Under the pieces are notes generated by a model, which saw nothing but the letters and a program-made list of their open reading frames with translations, was not told where the DNA came from and did not search any database. Made by a program: the position numbers and the translations under genes. From an uncultured Oscillospiraceae bacterium (GTDB lineage: Bacteria; Bacillota; Clostridia; Oscillospirales; Oscillospiraceae): DNA of 64,000 nucleotides. The stretch spans positions 1-64,000 of the forward strand of contig CAKTXA010000008.1 in NCBI GenBank assembly GCA_934631005.1, in the 5' to 3' direction. Below are positions 38,031 to 45,520 of this stretch, piece after piece; the stretch's first letter is position 1, and the number at the start of each line of letters is the position of its first letter.

Positions 38031-39132
38031 ATTCCGGCTTCTGCAAGACCTGCGTCAGGCCGGTCTTGGCACTTTTCATCAACAGTGTGAGCGCCTGCGT
38101 GACGGCGCGGCGGGTGTCATCGTCGAGATTCTGATACGAGCGCACCATGCTCACAGCGCTGGAGAACCACTTCTCCCCCATCTCGTGCAGCGTGCGCGCG
38201 TGCGTCTCGGTCAGGATGCCGTACACGGCGTCCACGAACGCCTCGCGCTGCGCAAGGCTCATGTCTGCCAGCCACGACTTGAGCGTAAGGTCGACGAAGC
38301 GGCTGCTGCTGTCCACCGTCTCCAGACACAAAAAGCCCTGCGGCGGCAGCACCTCCCAGGAGTACGTGTCGTGCTGCAGCAGGCCGCTCTGCGTGCTGTG
38401 CACGATGGTATACGCCTCCTCGTGCCCCAGGAGCATCCCCACGACCGACGACTGCGGCACATACGTGCGCACCCGCTCGCAGATGCGGCGGTAGCCGCCT
38501 TGCGCCAGCACGGTCTGGTCAAAGCCCGGGCCGTCATAGTTATAGACCGCGCGAATACGCGCCTGCACGCCCTCACGGCAGAACGCCGCGGCGTAGACCG
38601 CAAGGTTGCCGCCCTTGGAGTGGCCCACGACATACAGCGGCGCGTCCGGTGTGCTGTCCGCGATGCTCTCCAGATACGAAACGGCGAGCGTCTGCGCCGG
38701 GACGGGGCAGACGACACCCATGTTGAGATCCTCTTTCCAGCCGATGAGCGTATTGTCCGTGCCGCGGAAGGAGACGACGCGCGCACCGTCCGGGAGCCGG
38801 AACGTGACGGCAGAGAACTGCGTCTGCGTCTGCGCCTCCAGCTCGTCGGCGTAGCTGCCGACCGTGAGCTCGGCAAAGCGCCCACTAGCGCCCAGCGCCG
38901 CGATCAGACGCACATCATCCGCGCGCAGCACACTGTCCTGCAGATCCTCCAGCGCCGCGAATGCCTGCGCCGCGTCGGCCAGACGCATCTCCTGCCGGCC
39001 GCCCGGCGTCAGGATGCGCGCATATGGAAAATACGCCGCCCGCGCAAGGATCACGCCGTCCACCGCGTTCAGCGGGCGCTCCGAAAGCGTCAGATCGCCG
39101 CGCCAGTCGAGATAGGTAAATAAGTCCGCCAT
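38029..39132 (-). CDS. DUF2974 lipase-like protein
   Basis: 367-residue alpha/beta-hydrolase of the DUF2974 (Mbeg1-like) family. VSFRGTDNTLIGWKEDLNMG and the nucleophile elbow VVGHSKGGNLAVYAA (Ser of GHSKG) are clear; the substrate is not known. No signal peptide. The ATG at 39132 has GGAGGGAG upstream. It follows the TPM-domain gene after a hairpin of 16 bp and may be expressed less strongly from the same transcript. Confidence 0.88.
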   Translation of the reverse strand: MADLFTYLDWRGDLTLSERPLNAVDGVILARAAYFPYARILTPGGRQEMRLADAAQAFAALEDLQDSVLRADDVRLIAALGASGRFAELTVGSYADELEAQTQTQFSAVTFRLPDGARVVSFRGTDNTLIGWKEDLNMGVVCPVPAQTLAVSYLESIADSTPDAPLYVVGHSKGGNLAVYAAAFCREGVQARIRAVYNYDGPGFDQTVLAQGGYRRICERVRTYVPQSSVVGMLLGHEEAYTIVHSTQSGLLQHDTYSWEVLPPQGFLCLETVDSSSRFVDLTLKSWLADMSLAQREAFVDAVYGILTETHARTLHEMGEKWFSSAVSMVRSYQNLDDDTRRAVTQALTLLMKSAKTGLTQVLQKPE

Positions 39133-39155
39133 GTCTGCTCCCTCCATTCCCAGAT

Positions 39156-39191
39156 CAGAATACTCTGCCGCAAGGGCGGCAGAGTATTCTG
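39156..39191. terminator. Perfect 16-bp hairpin between TPM and DUF2974 genes
   Basis: Arms 39156-39171 and 39176-39191, AAGG loop. No T-run on the minus strand, so probably an attenuating or stabilising hairpin rather than a full stop. Confidence 0.6.
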
Positions 39192-39206
39192 GTGGTATGT
39201 ATTCTC

Positions 39207-39989
39207 TTAGAACTTGCCGCTGCGGCCGCTGCCGCCGCCACCCGATTCGCTGGAGCTGCTGCTGGACAAGCTGCTTTCGATCTTGCGCTGGGACGTGCTG
39301 GTGTGCGTATACTGATCCTCCTGCAGCGTGAGCTTCAGGCCGGCTGCGCTGATGTAGCTGCCCGCCTCGGTCTTTTTGGAGACCGACTTCATCTTGCCGC
39401 ACAGGATGCCGCAGACGATGCCGGCGATCAGGCACGCGATGGCGACCACGATGAGGATCGGCACGAGCTTGCTGGCCCGCACAGGCGAGCCTTGCGCCGC
39501 CAGCTCCAGATAGCGGCCGCACTCGCCTATGTAGCCCGAGAAGCCGCCGTACCAGTCGTTATCGCGGAAATAGCCGAGATAAGCATCCTCCAGCTTTTCC
39601 TGACCGTAGGCGTTAAAGGCGTACTCCGCCGTGGGGCCGTAGAAGAACGTTGCCCAGTCGCGCTCGCGCATGCTCAGCAGCAGCAAAGCGCCGCTGCGGT
39701 CCGCGCCCTCGCCGAGGGAGTACTGATGATAGATGCTGTAGGCCGCCTCATACGCGCCGCGCGTGTCGATGTCGGTGTAATCGTCCACCGTGACCACATA
39801 CACGCCGCAGCCGTACTGCTGCGAAACGCTCTGCGCCATGCTCTCCAGCTCGTCGGCCTCCGACTGCGTCAAAAGGCCCGCCGAATCGGTGATATACGGC
39901 AGCTGCGCGCCGTCCGCCGCGAAGGCGAGCACCGTGAGGCCAAGCAGCAAAACGAGCGCCAGGAACAAACAAGTCAGTTTCCGTTTCAT
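39207..39989 (-). CDS. TPM-domain membrane protein (YdjH-like)
   Basis: 260 residues. A signal peptide (KRKLTCLFLALVLLLGLTVL) is followed by a TPM domain (YITDSAGLLTQSEADELESM to VTVDDYTD), a membrane helix near 185-208 (LVPILIVVAIACLIAGIVCG) and a Ser/Gly-rich tail. TPM proteins stand outside the membrane; some act as phosphatases in repair or stress. The ATG has GAGGGGG upstream. With the next two upstream genes it mirrors Bacillus subtilis ydjGHI. Confidence 0.85.
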   Translation of the reverse strand: MKRKLTCLFLALVLLLGLTVLAFAADGAQLPYITDSAGLLTQSEADELESMAQSVSQQYGCGVYVVTVDDYTDIDTRGAYEAAYSIYHQYSLGEGADRSGALLLLSMRERDWATFFYGPTAEYAFNAYGQEKLEDAYLGYFRDNDWYGGFSGYIGECGRYLELAAQGSPVRASKLVPILIVVAIACLIAGIVCGILCGKMKSVSKKTEAGSYISAAGLKLTLQEDQYTHTSTSQRKIESSLSSSSSSESGGGGSGRSGKF

Positions 39990-40003
39990 TTCGCTACCCC
40001 CTC

Positions 40004-41110
40004 TCACAGAATGAATGCCAGACCGATCGCGCTGAGCGCGGCGGCGATGGCGAAGAATGTGCCCCAGAGCTTGCCGCGGTCCACGGGCAGGTCGCCCGCC
40101 ATTTTGCCGGTCTGTCCGTTCAGGGCGAACAGGAAATCCTTGCCCTTCCACTTGGTGGTCAGCAGCCACACCGGCAGCAGCGCATAGTGCACCTTGCCGC
40201 GCTTGATGTGGAACTGCTGGCCGGTCTGCATGACCTCACCATAGCCGACGACCGTATCGCGCAGCGCCTGCTCCAGAGAGCCGGTGCAGCGCGTATCGGC
40301 GCGCTCGTGGCTGTCCTCTACCGACACGTCGTACTTATCCGCCAGAAAGCCCGGCAGATACGCCGTGGAGAAAGGCTTGAGCTCCTGATAGTCGAACGGC
40401 TCGATGGAGTCCATATGATCGTCCGGCATTTTGCTGGACGCGTCCACCGGCACCTTTTCAAACGCCAGCGAACCGGCGCGCTTCACGCGGAAGTGCTGCG
40501 TTTCGGTGGTCTCATAATCGCCGTGCCGGTAGCTGTGGCTGATCGTGGCGTGATACTGTGCGTCACCCTCCGCCTCGCCGTCAAACAGCCAGAACGGCAC
40601 ATACACGCCCTGGATCTCTTCGATGTGGTTGCCGGCGGTGAAGGTGCGCGGCAGGAAGGGCTTGCCCTTGTAGTGCTGCTTCAGCGCCTTGACGGCGTCG
40701 TCCTTCGTAAGCTTGAAGGGGATGACGAACTCCGGCCGCAGCATCCCGGAGAACTGCCCGGGCACGACTGTGGGGTTGCCGCAGTAGGGGCAGGAGGTGG
40801 CGGCGGTCGACTCGTCGCACACCAGCTCCGCGCCGCATGACGGGCAGTTATACGCGCGCATGGACGCCGCGTCTTTGCCCCAGTCGCCGTTCAGGGCCGA
40901 CGTATCCCAGTCGCCCTCCTCTGCGGCCTGCTTTTCGGCCTGCTGCTTGACAGCGGCGGCCTGCTTTTCCTTTTCAGCATAGAGCTTTTCGACCTCAGCG
41001 ATGTCATACGCCGAGCCGCAGTATTCGCACTCCAGCTTGCCGGACGCCGCCGAGAAATGCAGCGGGCCGGTACACGCCGGGCACTGGTAATTGGTTACTT
41101 GATCTGCCAT
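40004..41110 (-). CDS. Zinc-ribbon membrane protein (YdjG-like)
   Basis: 368 residues. Two zinc ribbons: CPACTGPL with CEYCGS near the start, and CPSCGAELVC with CPYCGNP near 90-115. The remainder is a conserved all-beta domain (FVIPFKLTKDDAVKALKQHY, GVYVPFWLFDGE) and a C-terminal membrane helix (WGTFFAIAAALSAIGLAFIL). Homologous B. subtilis YdjG helps anchor a SPFH protein at the membrane. GGAGAG precedes the ATG; 14 bases to the TPM gene, 24 from the SPFH gene. Confidence 0.85.
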   Translation of the reverse strand: MADQVTNYQCPACTGPLHFSAASGKLECEYCGSAYDIAEVEKLYAEKEKQAAAVKQQAEKQAAEEGDWDTSALNGDWGKDAASMRAYNCPSCGAELVCDESTAATSCPYCGNPTVVPGQFSGMLRPEFVIPFKLTKDDAVKALKQHYKGKPFLPRTFTAGNHIEEIQGVYVPFWLFDGEAEGDAQYHATISHSYRHGDYETTETQHFRVKRAGSLAFEKVPVDASSKMPDDHMDSIEPFDYQELKPFSTAYLPGFLADKYDVSVEDSHERADTRCTGSLEQALRDTVVGYGEVMQTGQQFHIKRGKVHYALLPVWLLTTKWKGKDFLFALNGQTGKMAGDLPVDRGKLWGTFFAIAAALSAIGLAFIL

Positions 41111-41134
41111 CTCGTTCTCTCCTTTTCCGGTCCG

Positions 41135-42463
41135 TCAGCGGATGAGATCCCCGTCGTCAAACGGGTCGCCGCATTCGGGGCAGAATTTGGGCGGATGGGC
41201 GGGATCCTTTGGCTCCCAGCCGCACTTGTCGCAGCGGTACTGCGGGACGCCCGCGGGCTTGGGCTTGCCGCATTCGGCACAGAACCTTCCCTTGTTCACC
41301 GCGCCGCAGCTGCACGTCCAGCCGTCCGCCGCGGGCTTCGGCCTTCCGCACTCGGCGCAGAAGCGGCCGGTGTTGCCCGCATGGCCGCACGCGCACGTCC
41401 AGCCGCCTGCCGGCGCCGCCGCAGGTGCGGGCGCGGGCTGCGCCGCCTGCTGCTGCGCGCCCATCTGATACAGGCTCTGTGCGTTCATGCCGCCCATCTG
41501 GCCCGCCATGTTCATGCCCATAAAGGCCATCGCGGGGCCTGCGCCCTGATTGGCCGCCGCCGCCTGCATCGCCGCCGCCTGCGCGCCCACCATGTGCGCC
41601 GCCGCGCGCGTGGGATCCATGAATGCCGCGTTGCGCTGCATCTCCTTGAGCATCTTTTCGTCCTCTTCGTTCGCCTTCACGGACGAAACGCCGAACGACA
41701 CGATCTCAAGGCCGCGCAGCTTGCGCCACTTGGCTGACAGCACCTCATTGAGCGCGTCCGCCATCTCCATCGTATGACCGGGCAGTGCCGAATAGCGGAT
41801 GCCCATGTCGGAGATCCTCGCAAACGCGGGCTGAAGCGCGGTCAGCAGCTCCGTCTTCAGCTGCCCGTCCAGCCGCTCCCGCGCAAATTCATCCGTCACG
41901 TTGCCGCAGACGTTCGTGTAGAACAGGATGGGGTCGCAGATGCGGTAGCTGTATTCGCCGAAGCAGCGGATGGCGATGTCGATGTCAATGCCCGCACGCT
42001 GGTCGACCACGCGGAACGGAACGGGGCTGGGCGTGCCGTATTTGTTGCCGATCAGCTCCTTGGTGTTGAGGTAGTAGATGCGCTGATCCTTGGGCGCTTC
42101 GCCGCCGAAGGTAAAGCGCTTGCCGATGTTTTTGAACGTGTCCAGAATGCTCTGGCCGAGCTGGCCGGAGAAGATGGACGGCTCGGTCGAGCTGTCATAC
42201 ACAAACTCGCCGGGTTCTGCGCACAGCTCCGTGACCTTGCCCTGATCGACGAGGATCATGCACTGCCCGTCGGCCACGGCGATGACGGAGCCGTTCGTGA
42301 TGATATTTTCGCTGCCCTTGTAGTTGCTGCTGCGCCCGGAAACGCGGTGCAGACCCTTGACCGCCATCACGTTCTCCGGAATGGATTCACAGTAAAAATA
42401 CTCCTTCCACTGGTCGGCCAGCACGCCGCCCGCCGCGCCCAATGCCGCTTTGATCAGTCCCAT
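41135..42463 (-). CDS. SPFH-domain protein with C-terminal zinc ribbons (YdjI-like)
   Basis: 442 residues. The SPFH (band 7) domain spans about 20-280 and includes VMAVKGLHRVSGRSSNYKGS, YYLNTKELIGNKYGTPSPVP and LDGQLKTELLTALQPAFARI. An Ala/Gln/Met-rich linker (280-350) leads to three zinc-ribbon units (CGHAG..CAECG, CGAVN..CAECG, CDKCG..CPECG). Such proteins form rings or scaffolds at the membrane and, in Bacillus YdjI, recruit PspA under envelope stress. AAGGAGA precedes the ATG. First gene of the cluster. Confidence 0.88.
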   Translation of the reverse strand: MGLIKAALGAAGGVLADQWKEYFYCESIPENVMAVKGLHRVSGRSSNYKGSENIITNGSVIAVADGQCMILVDQGKVTELCAEPGEFVYDSSTEPSIFSGQLGQSILDTFKNIGKRFTFGGEAPKDQRIYYLNTKELIGNKYGTPSPVPFRVVDQRAGIDIDIAIRCFGEYSYRICDPILFYTNVCGNVTDEFARERLDGQLKTELLTALQPAFARISDMGIRYSALPGHTMEMADALNEVLSAKWRKLRGLEIVSFGVSSVKANEEDEKMLKEMQRNAAFMDPTRAAAHMVGAQAAAMQAAAANQGAGPAMAFMGMNMAGQMGGMNAQSLYQMGAQQQAAQPAPAPAAAPAGGWTCACGHAGNTGRFCAECGRPKPAADGWTCSCGAVNKGRFCAECGKPKPAGVPQYRCDKCGWEPKDPAHPPKFCPECGDPFDDGDLIR

Positions 42464-42512
42464 AGCAAGATCTCCTTTTCTGTTCGTGTAATTGGTATCC
42501 TATATTCTCTCT

Positions 42513-42530
42513 GCGCGGCACGCGCCGCGC
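42513..42530. other. GC hairpin in ROK-SPFH intergenic gap
   Basis: Seven-bp stem GCGCGGC / GCCGCGC with a four-base loop in the SPFH leader; no T-run. Possibly the end of the ROK transcript. Confidence 0.35.
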
Positions 42531-42569
42531 TGTATAACGGTATGATGCCGGAGGCAAAAACTTGCCCGC

Positions 42570-43778
42570 TCAGACGCTCGCAGCCGTCCGGTCGATGGAC
42601 AGCAGCAGCTCGTCGATCGGATAGTCGCCGCGGAAGATGCGCTGCAAAAAGACGCACAGCGAGCCGTAGAGCGGCGCGATGTCCTCAAATGTGGAGCGCA
42701 GAATGCGCAGCTCCCGGTCCATCAGGTGCACGGCGATGCCGGTCGATTCGATATGCCCCTGCATGCTTGCGATCAGCTCATCGGGCAGGAAGAACGCGTC
42801 GTGCCCCAGCACGACCGTGGGGACGTTGATGAGGTTGAGGTAGTTGTTGATGCCGTAGCCCAGGCGGCGCAGGGCGTTATAGAGCGTGGTGTACGCCGTG
42901 CGGTTCTCCGCCGCCAGCGCCACCGCCTGCCGCATGGTGGAAAGCTGCACGCCGCAGTCCTGCCGGATGCTCTGCAGAATGCGCGGCGTGCTGACATATA
43001 GCTCCAGGCACCCGTTGTTGCCGCAGGTGCACTGCGGGCCGTTGCAGTTGATGGACATATGGCCCATTTCGCCGTGGCTCTCGAACAGCTCGCGGTTTGA
43101 GATGAGCGCCGCGCCCACACCGTTCGTGATGCCGACGTAGAGGAAGTTGTCCTCCTCCCGGCCCACGCCGAAATGCAGCTCACACAGCCCCGCCGCCTGC
43201 ATATCGTTGGCGACGTAGACGGGATACGGAAAATGCTCCCGCAGGAAATCGGCGACCGGCAGCTTTTCGATACCGTAAAAGCTCGTGATATAGGCGATGC
43301 TGCCGCTCTCGGGGTTGACCGCACCCACGGTGGCCACGCCCAGGCCGCAGATGGTGCGCTCGCAGCGGTCGGTCAGCGTCTGCACAAGGCGGCGCAGCTT
43401 TTCCAGCACCGTCTGCTCCGATTCGACCTCGCCCAGCGCGACCTCCTCGCGGTCGAGCAGGTGCATGGAGAAATCGCCCACCGCGCCGTAGATCCAGCAG
43501 CGGGAGATGAATATGCCCAGAATGACCGGCGCCTGCGCACACACGCGCAGCACCATCGGCGTGCGCCCCGGCAGCTTGAGATGCTCCTCCGGCGGCAGCT
43601 CCTCGATCAGGTTTTTGCTGAGAAATTCGTTGACGATGTTCGTGACCGTCATCTGCGACAGCCGCGAACGCGCCGCCAGCTCACTGCGCGTGATCTGACC
43701 GGCGGTGCAGATCATCTGCAGGATGAGCGCGCGGTTGTTCTCCTTGATCCCGCTCAGGTTCAGTCCTGATTTTCGCAT
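42570..43778 (-). CDS. ROK-family transcriptional regulator
   Basis: 402 residues. The N-terminal winged HTH (ITRSELAARSRLSQMTVTNIV) is joined to a ROK sugar-kinase-like domain with GVGAALISN, GEMGHMSI and the zinc motif CTCGNNGCLE. Length and HTH show a NagC/XylR-type repressor rather than a kinase. The sugar ligand is unknown; no sugar operon is adjacent. GAAGGAAACAGGG precedes the ATG. Confidence 0.92.
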   Translation of the reverse strand: MRKSGLNLSGIKENNRALILQMICTAGQITRSELAARSRLSQMTVTNIVNEFLSKNLIEELPPEEHLKLPGRTPMVLRVCAQAPVILGIFISRCWIYGAVGDFSMHLLDREEVALGEVESEQTVLEKLRRLVQTLTDRCERTICGLGVATVGAVNPESGSIAYITSFYGIEKLPVADFLREHFPYPVYVANDMQAAGLCELHFGVGREEDNFLYVGITNGVGAALISNRELFESHGEMGHMSINCNGPQCTCGNNGCLELYVSTPRILQSIRQDCGVQLSTMRQAVALAAENRTAYTTLYNALRRLGYGINNYLNLINVPTVVLGHDAFFLPDELIASMQGHIESTGIAVHLMDRELRILRSTFEDIAPLYGSLCVFLQRIFRGDYPIDELLLSIDRTAASV

Positions 43779-43881
43779 AATTCCCTGTTTCCTTCTGTAT
43801 CTCCTATATTTAGTCTCAGTATACCATATTCCGCCGCCATGTGCTAGTCTAAAACGTCATTTCGCCGCAAAACGGCAAAAA

Positions 43882-43911
43882 ATCCGCCGGAGCTGCCCTG
43901 CTCCGGCGGAT
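43882..43911 (-). terminator. Terminator of citrate synthase gene
   Basis: Twelve-bp stem (43882-43893 with 43900-43911), six-base loop, followed on the minus strand by TTTTTGCC. Confidence 0.9.
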
Positions 43912-43922
43912 GGTCTTGCAGT

Positions 43923-45281
43923 TCAGCGCAGCTCCTGCGGGATGTAGTCGTGGGTCTTGAGGGCAGCGCGGTAGGCAGGGCGCATGATGCGGCCGCCGGT
44001 GGCGACCTCCTCCATACGGTGCGCGCACCAGCCCGCGATGCGGGCGATGGCAAACACGGGCGTGAACAGATCCTCCGGGATGTCCAGCATGTCATACACA
44101 AAGCCGGAGTAGAAGTCCACGTTCGCGCACATCGGGATGTTCAGATCCTTGCGCTTCGTGATCTTTTCAATGCCCATCTGCTCGATGCGCTCCATCAGCT
44201 CCAGATCGGCCAGGCAGCCCTTTTCGCGGGCGAGGTCGGTGGCGTACTTCTGAATGACGATCGCGCGCGGGTCGGAGACGGTATACACCGCGTGGCCCAG
44301 GCCGTAAATTTTGCCCGAATGGTCGCCGACATCGCCGTCCAGGATGCGGTCGAGGTAGGCGCTCAGCGCCGCGTCGTCGGGCGTATGACCGATGTTGGCG
44401 CAGATGTCGCGGTACATCCGCATGACCTTGGCGTTCGCGCCGCCGTGCAGCGGGCCCTTCAAGGAGCCGACCGCCCCGGCGATGGCGCTGTAGGTGTCAG
44501 AGCCCGAGGACGAGATCGCGCGGCAGACGAAGGTAGAGTTGTTGCTGGAGTGCTCGGCGTGCAAGATCAGCATCAGGTCAAGCAGGTGCGCCTCCTCCGA
44601 CGTGTAGCTCTGGTCAGGGCGCATCATGCGCAGCAGGTTCTCCGCCACCGAAAGCTCCGGCGACGGGTTGTGCAGCACCAGCGACTCGCCCATGAAATAG
44701 TGCCGCTTGGCGGCGTAGGCGTTCGCCGCAATGAGCGGGAAGCGGCTGACCAGCTCGATCGACTGCCGCAGGATGTTCGGCAGCGACGTGTCGTCCGCCT
44801 GATCGTCATAGGAATACAGCGCCAGCACACTGCGCGCCAGCTGGTTCATAATGTCGCGGCTGGGGGCCTTGAGGATCATATCCTCGGTAAAGGCGGCGGG
44901 CATTTTGCGCGCCTCGGACAGGCCGCGGTTGAAGACGGCCTGCTGCTCCTTTGTGGGCAGCGACCCCAGCAGCAGCAGATACGCCACCTCTTCATAGCCG
45001 AAGGTGTTGTTTTTGCGGTGCGCCTCGGCGATGTCCTCCACGCTGATGCCGCGGTAGTAGAGCTTGCCGGGCGTAGGCACACGCTCGCCGTCCACCACAT
45101 AATAGCCCTGCACACTGCCGACCTTGCTCACGCCGACCAGAACGCCCGTTCCGTCGTCATTTCGCAGGCCGCGCTTGATCATATGATCCTCATAATAGTG
45201 CGGGTCAATGGCGTATTCCGCGCGGATGGTCTGATTGAGCCGATCCACATCCAGTCCAAACAGCGTCTTTTTTTCTTCCAT
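43923..45281 (-). CDS. gltA: Citrate synthase
   Basis: 452-residue citrate synthase joining oxaloacetate and acetyl-CoA. Catalytic residues are visible in GPLHGGANAK (His), YGLGHAVYTVSDPRA (His) and NVDFYSGFVYDML (Asp). An N-terminal extension of about 60 residues precedes the core, as in many Clostridial enzymes. The ATG at 45281 has GGGAGG upstream. Divergent from aconitase and isocitrate dehydrogenase, with which it forms the oxidative arm to 2-oxoglutarate. Confidence 0.95.
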   Translation of the reverse strand: MEEKKTLFGLDVDRLNQTIRAEYAIDPHYYEDHMIKRGLRNDDGTGVLVGVSKVGSVQGYYVVDGERVPTPGKLYYRGISVEDIAEAHRKNNTFGYEEVAYLLLLGSLPTKEQQAVFNRGLSEARKMPAAFTEDMILKAPSRDIMNQLARSVLALYSYDDQADDTSLPNILRQSIELVSRFPLIAANAYAAKRHYFMGESLVLHNPSPELSVAENLLRMMRPDQSYTSEEAHLLDLMLILHAEHSSNNSTFVCRAISSSGSDTYSAIAGAVGSLKGPLHGGANAKVMRMYRDICANIGHTPDDAALSAYLDRILDGDVGDHSGKIYGLGHAVYTVSDPRAIVIQKYATDLAREKGCLADLELMERIEQMGIEKITKRKDLNIPMCANVDFYSGFVYDMLDIPEDLFTPVFAIARIAGWCAHRMEEVATGGRIMRPAYRAALKTHDYIPQELR

Positions 45282-45311
45282 CGCCGTACCCTCCCGGTCT
45301 CCGTTTTTCAC

Positions 45312-45340
45312 ATTGTAAAGCATCTTTCCCGAAAATGCAA
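45312..45340 (-). promoter_or_regulatory. gltA promoter
   Basis: Minus strand TTGCAT (45335-45340), 17 bases, TACAAT (45312-45317). The sequence TTGCATTTTCGGGAAA here recurs, with one extra T, at the ABC exporter promoter (58694-58710). Confidence 0.75.
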
Positions 45341-45452
45341 GTGGTATTTTGAAAAAATTCATAATCGGGCTATTTTTTTCGCATTCATGCAATGATTCCT
45401 TCAAAAATGAATTTGGTGACTTTTTAGCCTGCAATTTTAGTGCACTTTTCAC

Positions 45453-45481
45453 TTGCGAAACAGCATGAAAGCTGTTATACT
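45453..45481 (+). promoter_or_regulatory. Aconitase-icd promoter with operator-like repeat
   Basis: TTGCGA (45453-45458), 17 bases, TATACT (45476-45481). The spacer is an inverted repeat AACAGC-N6-GCTGTT (45459-45476), a good candidate for a repressor site. Confidence 0.7.
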
Positions 45482-45520
45482 GTGTTCAAACAAATTAGAA
45501 AGCAAAGAAGGCGAACATTT

